Shown here: in pieces, positions 36,663 to 48,311 of the stretch
Numbering within the stretch: the stretch's first letter is position 1
Layout: every line of letters starts with the position of its first letter
Assembly: GCA_036346405.1 (NCBI GenBank)
Contig: CM070553.1
Location: forward strand, 72,728,976-72,792,975
Origin: Phyllostachys edulis
Lineage: Eukaryota; Streptophyta; Magnoliopsida; Poales; Poaceae
Direction of reading: 5' to 3'
DNA length: 64,000 bases
Position numbers and translations under genes: made by a program
The notes under the pieces: model-generated
The model's input: the letters and a program-made list of their open reading frames with translations, nothing else
The model's database searches: none
Told to the model about the DNA's origin: nothing

Positions 36663-36812
36663 GGGAGGTCTAGACCACGAAGAGGTCTAAACGCGACAGG
36701 GAGGTCTAGACCACGAAGAGGTCTAAACGCGACAGGGAGGTCTAGACCACAAAGAGGTCTAAACGCGACAGGGAGGTCTAGACCACAAAGAGGTCTAAAT
36801 CACAAGAAAACT
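36663..36812. repeat. Second tandem array, 36-bp units, left LTR
   Basis: Four copies of a unit joining GGAGGTCTAGACCAC and GAGGTCTAAACGCGACAG directly follow the first array. The right LTR has three copies. Confidence 0.85.
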
Positions 36813-37464
36813 AGACCTCAAAAGAGGTCCAAAGCACAAGGGGTTTGGCGCTCTGGGAGGCCCTAAGAGGAAAGAGGTCCTGACGGTCAAAGTCTCCAAA
36901 AGGGAAAAATCCGACGGCCAAGATCTCAAAAGGGGAGGACCTGAACGGTCAAGATTTAAAGGTAACGAGGAGGTCCTGACACTCGGATCTCCAAAGGGGA
37001 GGTCCGACAGTCAAGATCTCAAGCAAAGGGAGGTCCTGGCGGTTAGATTTCCAAAAGGGATGTCCGGCGGTCAAGATCTCAAGCCAAGGGAGGTCCGCGG
37101 AGACAAGGATACGCGGTGAAAGGCTGAGGCCATTAGATCAAGATCGGATGGCGCAAAACAAAGGGGCCATTCGGACTGAGCGAACGGGTCAACAGGACCA
37201 GGCCGTCTGATTTAGATCGGGCGGCTAGGAGGGAAAGGGGACGTTCGGACCAGCGAACGTGCCCTCGGGTTTGGGCCATCCAAACAGCAACGAACGGTCC
37301 TTAGGTGATGAAGGCAAAGCCTCAAGCGGTACAACCGCAGGAGCCAACGGTGGGTCCAAGCGCTTGGGAGGTCTTAGACCTAAGGAGGTCTGGACCTTTA
37401 GATCCAACAGAGGAAGGATCTGGTCGGCTAAGATCTCCAAAAGGGAGATCCTAACGGACAGAGC

Positions 37465-37660
37465 TGCACAAGGGGGAGGTCTGAGCGGTTAAGATCTCCA
37501 GAGAGGAGGTCCTAACGGCCAGATCTCAACAAGGGGGAGGTTTGAGCGGTTAAGATCTCCAGAGAGGAGGTCCTAACGGCCAGATCTTAACAAGGGGGAG
37601 GTCTGAGCGGTTAAAATCTCCAGAGAGGAGGTCCTAACGGCCAGAGAAGGTCCTAAAGGA
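37465..37660. repeat. Third tandem array, about 66-bp units, left LTR
   Basis: Three copies of a unit with GGGGGAGGTCTGAGCGGTTA, AGATCTCCAGAGAGGAGGTC and CTAACGGCCAGATCT are almost identical to one another. The same array occurs in the right LTR at about 46343-46530. Confidence 0.85.
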
Positions 37661-38537
37661 CTCGGGGAGGTCCTAAAGGATACAGGGAGGTCTATTAGAC
37701 CACAGGGGAGGTCTAAACAGACAAGGGGAGAACTATTTGAACGCAGGGGAGGTCCAAATAGACAAGGGGAGATCTGACTGGGCATGAGGGGAGTTCGAGG
37801 AGGGGTTCCAAAAGGGCGCTGAGAGGTCCAGAGGAATTCTAGGGCACCCAAATGAACTCAGGGGTTACAAATGAACGTTGAGAGGTCCACGAGGAGGTCC
37901 AAAAGAGAAAGGAGTCTAGATCAAGGGAGATCTAGTCAAAAGATGAAAGCTTAGACCCAAGGGAAGGTCTAAGCACAAAGAGATTCAAATTGACAAAGGG
38001 GAGGTCTGGACTAGAAGAAGTCCAAACAAAGATTACAAGGAGAGGTCCAGAGGACAAACGAAGTTGAGACTACCAGGTGGTCCGGTTGAAGGGAGGTCAG
38101 GTGCAAGGAGGACCTAAGGGAGGATATCTCCAAAAGGGAGGAGATCAGAGGTAAGTGGTCCACAAAGGAGAACTCAAGAGAAGTCCTGAGAGAAGAAGAA
38201 GAGAAGGGAAGGCCAGAAAGATGAGATGGATCTGGGCATCAGGAGATGTCCAACAAAAGGAGGGTCTGGGCATCAGAGAAATGTCCAGCGAGAGGGAGGT
38301 CTAGAGAAAGAAAGGAGGTCCTGGAGGACAAACAAGGCCAACAGAGAAAAAGAGGCTAAAAGCCAAGGAACAACAATAACTCGAGATCAACCAAAAAGGG
38401 ATTAGCTGAAGTTTGATTATTTCAAGTTAAATCTCCAAATTTCTGAAACCTTCAAATTAAGCTTTGAACTCTCATAAAAACCAAATGGTTATTAATTTTA
38501 AAAGCTTTTCAAAACTCCAAAAAAACGAGACGTTACA

Positions 38538-38556
38538 AACCTACTCCCCTTAAAGG
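38538..38556 (-). promoter_or_regulatory. Polypurine tract of the gag-only element
   Basis: The minus strand reads TTTAAGGGGAGTAGGTT right before the 3' LTR start. It is followed by a GGTCGAGATTC-type sequence like that of the chromovirus at 63454, a layout known from Tekay-type gypsy elements. Confidence 0.65.
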
Positions 38557-40620
38557 AATCTCGACCCGAGATTCGGCAAGCTAGAGAATGGGTTAGGAAC
38601 CGGTTTTACTCACTCTTCCAGTAACTTTCTCTTTGAGTGAGACAAAACCAAACTACCACTATGCTGACCGGAGACTTACCAAGAGCTAGGTTGAGCAAAA
38701 GCGCCCACAGAAGATCAGACCGCTCAATGCAAATTGAACGACACCAAAAGGGTGGAAATCCGAATCCATCGGGGATCCGAACAGAAGCGAGGGGATTGAG
38801 AACAAAGTTCACAAGGACAGAAGGAGGTCCATGAGAACACGGGAAGGTCCAAAGAAGGGACAAACTGAGCCAAACTTGGCTCTCGGAAAACAAAAGGGAT
38901 TTTGAAACACAAACCCGAGCTAAAAACCACGGGGTGGTTGTGACCCAAAAGAAAAGAGGTCAGAACCAAGGATAAGTTCAAACAGAGGGGGAGGTTTAAA
39001 CCTCAAAGAGATTCAAACCCGCAGAGGTGGCCTGGTTTAAAAGAGAGGGAGAGATCCAAGCTTAAGGGAGATGCAAAGAACTCAAAGGAGGTTCAATTGA
39101 TCACAAGGGAAACCGATTGAACGCAGGGAGGCTCAAGATAACAGCAAGAGGTCCAAAACAAACACGAAGAGGTTTAGATGGACAGAGAAAGATTCCGATG
39201 GATCTAAGAGACTCAACCAACAAAGGAGGTCTGAGCCCTTGGAGACGAACACAAAAGGGGTGGTCCAGAGAACAAGAACTGAGCCAAAGGACACCGCGCA
39301 GCAAAACAAGGAAAGGAGAAACTTCAGCAAACTCGAAAGGAACCGGCTGCAAGGTTCACCTGGAGGTCTGGGGACTTGGCTTGAAGCTCGGGAAGGAGCT
39401 TGCTCTCGCTGGTGATACTGAGGGCACTGGTTGGCAAAGTGACCCCACTGAAAACAACCGAAACACTGAATGCCTTCGGCAAACTTGGCGCTTTTGGGTT
39501 GCTGACGGCTACTGCTGTTGTCCAAGGTACCAGCTTCTGGTGGAACTACTGGACAAGGTACTGCCACGGAGGTCCTGAAATCAAAAGGAAGGGTGGAGCT
39601 ACCGGGGTGTGGCACACTCTCCTCAAGATCTCGCCGATGCTCTTTGGAGAATCCTTCTTTAGTGGGCACTCAAAGGCGGTGCCCTTTTTCCGGCTAACGG
39701 AAACAGTGACGCCGAGACTCGAGGGGCTTTTTGCAACCGGCTTTCAAAGGTGAGCTAAGGAGCAACAAATCAGAGGTCTGCAGACACCGATTTCTTGCGC
39801 CCCGCAAATCCAAGCTCCTCGAGGGCACACAACCGAGACAAAATCCTTCGTTGTTTCTTCTACTTCTTTGGGGTTATTGTAGCAATCGAGTGGCTTCGAT
39901 GCCGCCTAGGGTGACTTCTTGGTGCTTCGGGCAATCCTTTGCAAGATGGTCCATTTCTCAGCATCTAAAACACTGAGCTCCTGCTATTGGTGTCTTTTTC
40001 TACTGGGGCCGGCCACCAAGATTGCCACGAGATGATCGCATTGGTGGACAGAAAGCTGATTTTGGGGGCTTTGACACCGCAACTGCAGAAGTTTTCTTGA
40101 GCTGAGGCTGCTTCTCACAAGTCTTGTGGCTGCTTGTAGCTGCTTGATCTTGATTCAACATCTTCCTCTTGAGCCTGAGGTCCTGCTGACCACAAGGAGC
40201 TCCTAAGTTGAACGCTTCGGGGTAAACTTTTTTGGAACTTGGCTCTTCTGACCTGGCTTCCAAAGTTGAAATGGCGGGAGGTGGTGGTGGCAGGGCTGCA
40301 AACTGCGAGTTCTGGTTCACCATGGCCATGAGGGCAGCAATGGTTTGGTTCTGTTGATCCACCAAGCTGACTAGGGTCTGGTGACTTGATTCTCATGGAG
40401 CCATCATTTGATTCATGCTCTGCATCACAGTGCTCATCAACTGAGTCTGAGCTGCCAAAAACTGACTCAAGTTCGGATCGCAGGGTCCGGAGGGGAGGTG
40501 CAAGAGGGCCGACATCGCATTGGGGCCCTCTCGATTCATCGAGGCTTGTCAAGAGCGGATCGGTCCATCTTGAAACAAACTCGCAAAGTTTAAAAGATAA
40601 GAGGAAAAGCTCCACGTAAG
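38557..40620 (-). pseudogene. Gag remnant with two zinc knuckles, gag-only element
   Basis: On the minus strand, from about 40556, the frame shows LSQFLAAQTQLMSTVMQSMN and then a stop. It continues as VDQQNQTIAALMAMVNQNSQ followed by a proline run, a pattern seen before the zinc knuckles in Tekay-type gag. A knuckle lies at about 39940-39985 (CFRC, then a stop where Gly is expected, then EMDHLAKDC). A second, intact one is near 39430-39475 (CFGCFQWGHFANQC). No capsid domain or pol is recognised. Stops and frame changes make it non-coding. From 39100 to 38557 nothing is recognised. Confidence 0.65.
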
Positions 40621-42070
40621 AGAGGGAAAAGCACTTAGGTGAGGAAGGACAAGGGAGGAAGATGGAACATCCTAGTCGGGGAAAGGTAGGTTAAACCCGA
40701 CGAAACAAGAGGCCGAAGGGCCAAAAGAGGCAAAAGGTGCAAGAGGATCTCCAATGGAGCTCTTATTGCACTAACTAACGATGCAAAACCGAGGGGCCAC
40801 TAAATGTATGAAACCAAAGAACAACAGACTATAGGGTTGGGCCGATTTAAACAAACTCCTAACAACAAGAAGTCCAATGATGTCCTTGGAGAGCAAGGAC
40901 AACGCCGCCACTTCTTCCAAACAGCTCTTTCTCAGAGTTACTTGCCATAACCAAAGGCGTGGTACTAGCTGAGAGCCAGAAATTGGCCTTCCTAACTTGG
41001 CTGGGTCCTAAACCTATGATTAAGGAGGTCCACCAAATCACTTATCTTAAAGACATCCATTTAGAACATCCAGTCAACCAATTAATCTCCCCAAACATTG
41101 GTAAATCAACAAGATTCTCGATTTCTTCCTGGGTCGAGCTTGAGTAAACCCACAAATGTGCACTTTAATTGCACGCTTCTTTGATCCACATCAACAGGAT
41201 TCCCAATCCAAACATCACTTTTCAGATTAGGAGACCTAAAATCACCTTCCAAGATCACTTAACTCCAAAATTGAAAAGAAGGTTTTTCCCCAAAAGTCTT
41301 CCTTTAATACACAATCTTTGATTGAATCCACCAAATCATCGTCACCAACTATCCAGCGCAAGTTATGATTATACTACCATCAAGGGTGAACCTCAAACGC
41401 AAAATCCGTATTCTAATCAAGATAGGTAAGGCTCGGCTAAGATTCCTTCCAAATTCCGATTCTTGATTCACTCAAGACCATCTAGATCCAGAAAAACCCA
41501 CAAGCTCATATTCAAGCTTCCAACCAAACGTTGCAATCCACTCTAGAATCAAGGGTAATCTAAAATCTTTCAATAATCATATTAAGAATTCACAATCCTA
41601 CATCCCCTAGGATCCATTAAAACCTTCATCTTAGCAAAGAATCCCAAAATCTTCAATCCTCAAGATCAGATTCAAAAAGGCTTCTTTCAAGCTACCCAGC
41701 TTGGCATCCAACACTCAGGTTATTCTAGCAAGCGCCACTCTTGAGAAACCAGGAGCCGCTAGTCGCACCAAATGTTTCAAGCCAAAGACTAGGACACAAG
41801 GGCTCGGGTCCTATAGCAGTTCTCGAGGTAAGGAGGTCAAATTAAGTTCAAAATAGAGTTCCAGAAAGGGTAAGATTCATGAATCTGAGAAGGAGATAAG
41901 GAAGAATAGAATAAGAGGAGAAAAGATTGGAACAAGATGAGACTAGAATAGAACAAGACAAGAGGAGAATCCACTAAGCAAGCTTTTATGTTGGTTTGAT
42001 TTAGAAAATAATTTCGAAACAGACTAAAACGACCATGCTAACTAGGGTTACACCCAACAGTCGATATGGA
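40621..42070 (-). other. Untranslated leader of the gag-only element
   Basis: About 1.4 kb of AT-rich sequence lies between the primer-binding site and the gag remnant. It has no domain on either strand, and an LTR-retrotransposon leader is expected here. The frame at 40859-41041 has no similarity I recognise. Confidence 0.5.
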
Positions 42071-42082
42071 GCTCTGATACCA
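42071..42082 (-). promoter_or_regulatory. Primer-binding site (initiator Met tRNA)
   Basis: The minus strand reads TGGTATCAGAGC two bases after the 5' LTR end, the usual plant initiator-Met primer-binding site. It proves that the right LTR is the 5' one. Confidence 0.9.
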
Positions 42083-44794
42083 CCTGTGACGACCCACCCT
42101 GTGATATACAGCAAAGGTCCGGGAGGACCAATTTTTTTTTTGAGCTGCGATACTTCCCGAGGGAGGTCTTCTAGGACCTCCCAGGAGGTCTTCAAGACGT
42201 CCTGGAGGTCTTGGCCAAGTACCGCTCGGTACTCCCCGAGGGAGGTCTTCCAGGACCTCCCAGGAGGTCTTCAAGACCTCCTGGAGGTCTTGGCCAACAA
42301 CCCGCAAGTGGCACCTCTAGGTATATCATCAGGGAGGTCCGACAGGATCTCCCAAGCTAAGTCCCGAGAGGACCTCTCGAGGTCCCGCCTGCACCGAGCT
42401 AGTACCAGGAACAGAATGGCTAGCTTGCTCAGGTCTAACACAAGTGTAATCAAATCCATACACAAGCTAAGAGGAGCAGGAGACAAAACAATAAATATAT
42501 ATTTAAGACCAAACCGCCAAGCTTTTACGTGAGTTTGCCTCAAGGGCTACAACCACAGAGCAAGAACAGCGGAAGGCAAAACATCAGAGGTAGGTCCAAC
42601 CGATCAGCCCATCGGCTATCGAGTGGAGAACGCCCCTAGGTCGCAAGGTCTCCAAAGACCTCTACTTCATCGAGCTTTGAGCTCCTCGAACTTCCCGCAA
42701 TGCCGATCAAAACAGAGGGCAAAAGCCATGAGTACATTGAATGTACTCAAGAAGCCGTGGGGAGTGTATGCAATAAATAATTATGCAAGGCTTGCCAAAA
42801 GAGAGTCAGATGGTTAGTTGCACAAAGCAGTATTGGACAATAAGTAATAAGTAGATTGAAAAGCTCAAGTTAAAACATTAGTACATAGATACATTTGATT
42901 TCAAAAGAGGCTGTGAGCACCCACTCACATCCAAGGCCACCCTGGAGCACCCACTCCAGGACTACCAAAACCAATCGTGAGAGGTCTGGTCACACCCATG
43001 ACCAGGACCTCAACCACGCCACTCTGGAGCACCCATTCCAGAGCTCCGCAACCAGCCCCTAGACCACCTAGTGAGCCAGCCATGACCCCTCTGGAGCCAG
43101 CCAAGGTCTCTTCAAGGCAAAGTCATGACCTCTCACAAAAGTGTCCAGGAAGCACAAGTTCACAAAGCTACCCCTTGCACCATTTTCACTGGGCATGTCC
43201 ATAACCAAGGACTTGGCTATTCGAATAGATTTTACACTCTGCAGAAGTGTACAACTTTACCCACAATCCACGATCTCTCTAGTGGGACGGGTTCCGGCCA
43301 CCCTTGCTCACTTCCAAGGTGAGCAGCCTAGAGAGCGCTGCAAGGCCTTTACAAAGCTGAATCGCTTGAGCTGCCGCTAAGGTTTTGCAAATCCCCCTTT
43401 GGTCTAGAAATCGCAGGGTTATGGGTGCCCCCTCTTGCGCCAACGAATCAGCACGCTCAACCACAACAGCCCCAAGCCATCTCATTGCTAATTATTCAGC
43501 CCAAACCACCCCCATAAAGTGATCTTGTGGTTGCACTAATTGGCCTGCATCAATGTAACACAAAGTTAAGTCCTTAATGTGCTAAGGCAAGACTTCCACA
43601 TTCCAATGTGCAAAGCACCCACTACTCACTTCCGCCTTCTTGCCTTAGCAAAACATTTTGTAATTAACCCCGCCAAAAGACCACCCGCCTTGGCACAACA
43701 GATATTAGGGTGATCTCAAGCACCACAATCAACACAACTTAGGCATCCCGCCATAGTCGCTAACAAAGGGCACCACCACAAATTCCATAATTCATTAGTC
43801 AAGATTATTAAAGATGAGGCATGTTTCACCAATCCACGATTCTAAAAGCAAGGCTAAGCAATAAGTATACGATCCCATGTTGGCTATAGCAAAAGATGCC
43901 AACTAAAGTATCCATCCTAAGGTATCCAAAGAGTTCATGTCAACATGTTGAGTTCAAGCATACAAAGGAGGCATAATGTCAAATAGGAAAGATAGCTACT
44001 GCCCAAACCAGTTTCTATAAAGATAGCCGTGCAAGTTTAATAAATCAAAATAGCTTTGCAAAGTGGGATCAAGATGATCAAGGTCCACGACTTGCCTCTG
44101 TTGGAGAAAGGAAAAGCTTCGGCTGGTGGAGTTTGATTCACGAGCTTCTCAACGATCAACCGAGATCTACACGTTCGCAAAAGAAACCAAGTAAGCAAAA
44201 GAAACTCCAAGAAAACCAACAAAACTTACTTGAAACCAAAAGAGAAGAGGAGGTCCACAGGGAGGAGGAGGTCCGAGAGGAAGGAATCCCATGGGAAGGA
44301 GGTCCAACTAGTGAAGGGCTCAGACTCAAGGAGGTCCAAACCAGAGGAGCTTGGGGAGCTCCTCAAAACCGAAAGAGCTAGGAGCAGAGGTCGAAATGAA
44401 GAACAGGGAGGCAGTGGGTGTCCCTGGGGCTCTATTTAAAGGAAATGGAAATAGAACCACTTGTAAACAGAAGGTGACCATATTCAATGTATTGGTACAA
44501 AGGTACACTGCCACAAGGTACGAAAAGAGATAAAGAAACAAGGGATGTGACAAAAAGTAGAGAAGAGTACAAAGGTAGGTGGCAGCATTTAATGTGACTC
44601 AACCCACATCAAATGCACTTAACACTGCCGAAGGAGCCAGTCAGAGGGTGCACACACCAGTCAAAGGGCATGGTCCATGGTCCAAAGAGGAAATCCAAGG
44701 AGAAGGTCTAAGGAGGAGATCCTGCGAGGAGGTCCAACGAGGAGGTCCAAAGGACAAACAGGGAGGTCTAGACCACAAAGGTCTAAACATAAAA

Positions 44795-45571
44795 GAGGAG
44801 GTCTGAACCTAAGGGAGGTCCAAACACAACACAGGGAGGTCTGAACCTAACGGAGGTCCAAACACAACACAGGGAGGTCTGAACCTAAAGGAGGTCCAAA
44901 CGCAACAGGGAGGTCTGAACCTAAAGGAGGTCCAAACACAACACAGGAGGTCTCGAACCTAAAAGAGGTCCAAACACAACACCGGAGGTCTGAACCCAAA
45001 GGAGGTCCAAACACAACACAGGAGGTCTCGAACCCAAAGGAGGTCCAAACACAACACAGGAGGTCTGAACCCAAAGGAGGTCCAAACACAACACAGGAGG
45101 TCTCGAACCCAAAGGAGGTCCAAACGCAACAGGAGGTCTGAACCCAAAGGAGGTCCAAACACAACACAGGAGGTCTCGAACCCAAAGGAGGTCCAAACGC
45201 AACAGGAGGTCTGAACTCAAAGGATGTCCAAACACAACACAGGAGGTCTGAACCTAAAGGAGGTCCAAACGCAACAAGGAGGTCTGAACCTAAAGGAGGT
45301 CCAAACACAACACGGGGAGGTCTGAACCTAAAGGAGGTCCAAACGCAATAGGGAGGTCTGAACCTAAAGGAGGTACAAACACAACACAGGGAGGTCTGAA
45401 CCTAAAGGAGGTCCAAATGCAACAGGGAGGTCTGAACCTAAAGGAGGTCCAAACACAACACAGGGAGGTCTGAACCTAAGGGAGGTCCAAACACAACACA
45501 GGGAGGTCTGAACCTAACGGAGGTCCAAACACAACACAGGGAGGTCTGAACCTAAGGGAGGTCCAAACACA
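44795..45571. repeat. Tandem array of about 38-bp units, right LTR
   Basis: About 21 copies of the same GGAGGTC-based unit as at 35952, with a different order of variants. One copy has GGATGTCC and one GGAGGTACAAAC. The frames through the array (for example 44847-45308, minus) simply repeat LDLLWVRDLLCCVWTSFGF-like peptides in several registers. Confidence 0.9.
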
Positions 45572-45690
45572 ACACAGGGAGGTCTAGACCACGAAGAGGT
45601 CTAAACGCGACAGGGAGGTCTAGACCACAAAGAGGTCTAAACGCGACAGGGAGGTCTAGACCACAAAGAGGTCTAAATCTCAAGAAAACT
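45572..45690. repeat. Second tandem array, 36-bp units, right LTR
   Basis: There are three copies here against four in the left LTR, of the GGAGGTCTAGACCAC / GAGGTCTAAACGCGACAG unit. Confidence 0.85.
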
Positions 45691-46342
45691 AGACCTCAAA
45701 AGAGGTCCAAAGCACAAGGGGTTTGGCGCTCGAGGAGGCCCTAAGAGCAAAGAGGTCCTGACGGTCAAAGTCTCCAAAAGGGAAAAATCCGACGGCCAAG
45801 ATCTCAAAAGGGGAGGACCTGAACGATAGAGATTTAAAGGTAACGAGGAGGTCCTGACACTCGGATCTCCAAAGGGGAGGTCCGACAGTCAAGATCTCAA
45901 GCAAAGGGAGGTCCTGGCGGTTAGATTTCCAAAAGGGAGATCCGGCGGTCAAGATCTCAAGCCAAGGGAGGTCTGCGGAGACAAGGATACGCGGGGAAAG
46001 GCTGAGGCCGTTAGATCAAGATCAGATGGCGCAAAACAAAGGGGCCATTCGGACTGAGCGAACGGGTCAACAGGACCAGGCCGTCTGATTTAGATCGGGC
46101 GGCTGGGAGGGAAAGGGGACGTTCGGACCAGCGAACGTGCCCTCAGGTTCGGGCCATCCAAACAGCATCGGACGGTCCTTAGGTAATGAAGGCAAAGCCT
46201 CAAGCGGTACGACCGTATGAGCCAACGGTGGGTCCAAGCGCTTGGGAGGTCTTAGACCTAAGGAGGTCTGGACCTTTAGATCCAACAGAGGAAGGATCTG
46301 GTCGGCTAAGATCTCCAAAAGGGAGATCCTAACGGACAGAGC

Positions 46343-46530
46343 TGCACAAGGGGGAGGTCTGAGCGGTTAAGATCTCCAGAGAGGAGGTCCTAACGGCCAG
46401 ATCTCAACAAGGGGGAGGTCTGAGCGGTTAAGATCTCCAGAGAGGAGGTCCTAACGGCCAGATCTCAACAAGGGGGAGGTCTGAGCTGTTAAGATCTCCA
46501 GAGAGGAGGTCCTAACGGCCAGAGAAGGTC
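46343..46530. repeat. Third tandem array, about 66-bp units, right LTR
   Basis: Three copies match 37465-37660, built from GGGGGAGGTCTGAGCGGTTA and CTAACGGCCAGATCT segments. Confidence 0.85.
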
Positions 46531-47416
46531 CTAAAGGATACAGGGAGGTCCTAAAGGATACAGGGAGGTCTATTAGACCACAGGGGAGGTCTAAACAGAC
46601 AAGGGGAGAACTATTTGGACGCAGGGGAGGTCCAAATAGACAAGGGGAGATCCGACTGGGCATGAGGGGAGTTCGAGGAGGGGTTTCAAAAGGGCGCTGG
46701 GAGGTCCAGAGGAATTCTGGGGCGCCCAAATGAACTCAGGGGTTACAAATGAACGTTGAGAGGTCCACGGGGAGGTCCAAAAGAGAAAGGAGTCTAGATC
46801 AAGGGAGATCTAGTCAAAGATGAAAGCTTAGACCCAAGGGAAGGTCTGAGCACAAAGAGATTCAAATTGACAAAGGGGAGGTCTGGACTAAAAGAAGTCC
46901 AAACAAAGATTACAAGGAGAGGTCCAGAGGACAAACGAAGTTGAGACTACCAGGTGGTCCAGTTGAAGGGAGGTCTGGGTGCAAGGGAGGACCCAAGGGA
47001 GGATATCTCCAAAAGGGAGGAGATCAGAGGTAAGAGGTCCACAAAGGAGAACTCAAGAGAAGTCCTAAGTGAAGAAGAAGAGAAGGGAAGGCCAGAAAGA
47101 TGAGATGGATCTGGGCATCAGGAGATGTCCAACAAAAGGAGGGTCTGGGCATCAGAGAAATGTCCAGCGAGAGGGAGGTCTAGAGAAAGAAAGGAGGTCC
47201 TGGAGGACAAACAAGGCCAACAGAGAAAAAGAGGCTAAAAGCCAAGGAACAACAATAACTCGAGATCAACCAAAAAGGGATTAGCTGAAGTTTGATTATT
47301 TCAAGTTAAATCTCCAAATTTCTGAAATCTTCAAATTAAGCTTTGAACTTTCATCAAAACCAAATGGTTATTAATTTTAAAAGCTTTTCAAAACTCCGGA
47401 AAAACGAGACGTTACA

Positions 47417-48311
47417 CTTCGCCACGTGTAGGTTGATCCAGCGGCTCTCTTCATGTCGGCAAGTCTCTCCCATCCGGCTCCCACCGAAACCACCATGGCA
47501 CTTGCCACCCCGCGCCGCTTGATCCAACTCGTCGCATCAATCGCTGTTCGGTCATCCTTGTCCATTCGCGCCATGCTTGAACCCATTGACCTCACTCGCA
47601 TCCCCGATCGCTCGACCTTAGCTCTCCAAGCTTAGTCCCGATCATCTCGCCGCTGACCGTCATTGACCTCTAAGCAACCTCGCACAACAATAGACAAAGA
47701 AATCGATTCGGGAACAAGTTCTTCACAACTTGACCCACGTTAGTCAAAACATGCATCATGCAACACATATGCCATGAAACCCATGAACTTGACCTAATCT
47801 TCAAACATCGCCGCCACGGCGACGACGAGACAGTGAAAACCGGTCGACCGCCACCATGGCTTGGCCCGACCGCCACTGCTGGTTGGCCCGACCGCCCACT
47901 GGGACTTAGCCAAATTTCCATCATGGAAACCAAACCCACTCGAATTTTCAAACCAATAGAACTTTTACTTGGAAGCTCCAAAAATTATGAGACCAAGTGC
48001 AGAAGAACCCTCTCACTTGCCTACACCTTCTATTTTTGGCCCAGCTCCAAAATCCAGAGACATTAGAAGGGCTTGGCCCGACCGCCAGCAAAGCCGGCCA
48101 GATCGGCTTCCACCGCTTGGCTCGACCGCCAAAGAACCATTTCTTAAAACCACATGTGCATGGCTACCGACCGCCACAATGGCTGGTTAGACCGCCAGAG
48201 GCCTAACAGACCTAGAGCTTTGCCGAAAACACGTGATTCGACAAACCGTCAACGACATTGCCAATTGTAACATCATCCTAAGATCTCAGACATATCCCCA
48301 TGATATCCACA
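47417..48311 (-). repeat. 3' LTR of the copia element, inner part
   Basis: This resumes after the nested element with the duplicated CTTCG and aligns with about 56713-57663. It ends ATATCCACA at 48311. The region 47840-48190 holds GGTCTGACC-type palindromes that are mostly altered here (GGCCCGACC, GGTCGACC) but kept in the right LTR. Confidence 0.9.

Larger units (their letters stand above)
33269..38537 (-). repeat. 3' LTR of the gag-only element
   Basis: This is 5,269 bases, collinear with 42085-47416. The outer end (33269-33560) carries repeats built on GGACCTCCCAGGAGGTC-like palindromes. Then follow an AT-rich part (33560-35590), a TATA-like box (CTTTAAATA, minus strand, 35593-35601) and a long GGAGGTC-rich block (35850-38340). 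The many frames in it are repeats of the same low-complexity peptide and are not genes. Confidence 0.92.
33269..47416 (-). mobile_element. Gag-only gypsy element with 5.3-kb LTRs, duplication CTTCG
   Basis: It begins TGTGACGACCCACCC and ends GAGACGTTACA. CTTCG is at 33264-33268 and 47417-47421. LTRs are 33269-38537 and 42085-47416, so more than 10 kb of 14.1 kb is LTR. The internal 3.5 kb has an initiator-Met primer-binding site next to the right LTR and a polypurine tract next to the left LTR, which gives minus orientation. It has only gag-like remnants with two zinc knuckles and no protease, RT or integrase. It therefore depends on another element for mobility (LARD-like). It is the youngest insertion in this stack, since it sits inside the copia LTR. 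Confidence 0.93.
42085..47416 (-). repeat. 5' LTR of the gag-only element
   Basis: This is 5,332 bases, collinear with 33269-38537 and highly similar, with the same three tandem arrays. The TATA-like box is at 44433-44441 (CTTTAAATA, minus strand). Differences from the left LTR cluster at CTG/CAG triplets and in array copy number. Confidence 0.92.

Noticed and set aside
35293..44439. Repeated small genes at 35293-35693 and 44133-44533
   Set aside because: They are the same LTR segment present twice because the element has two LTRs. No domain was recognised.
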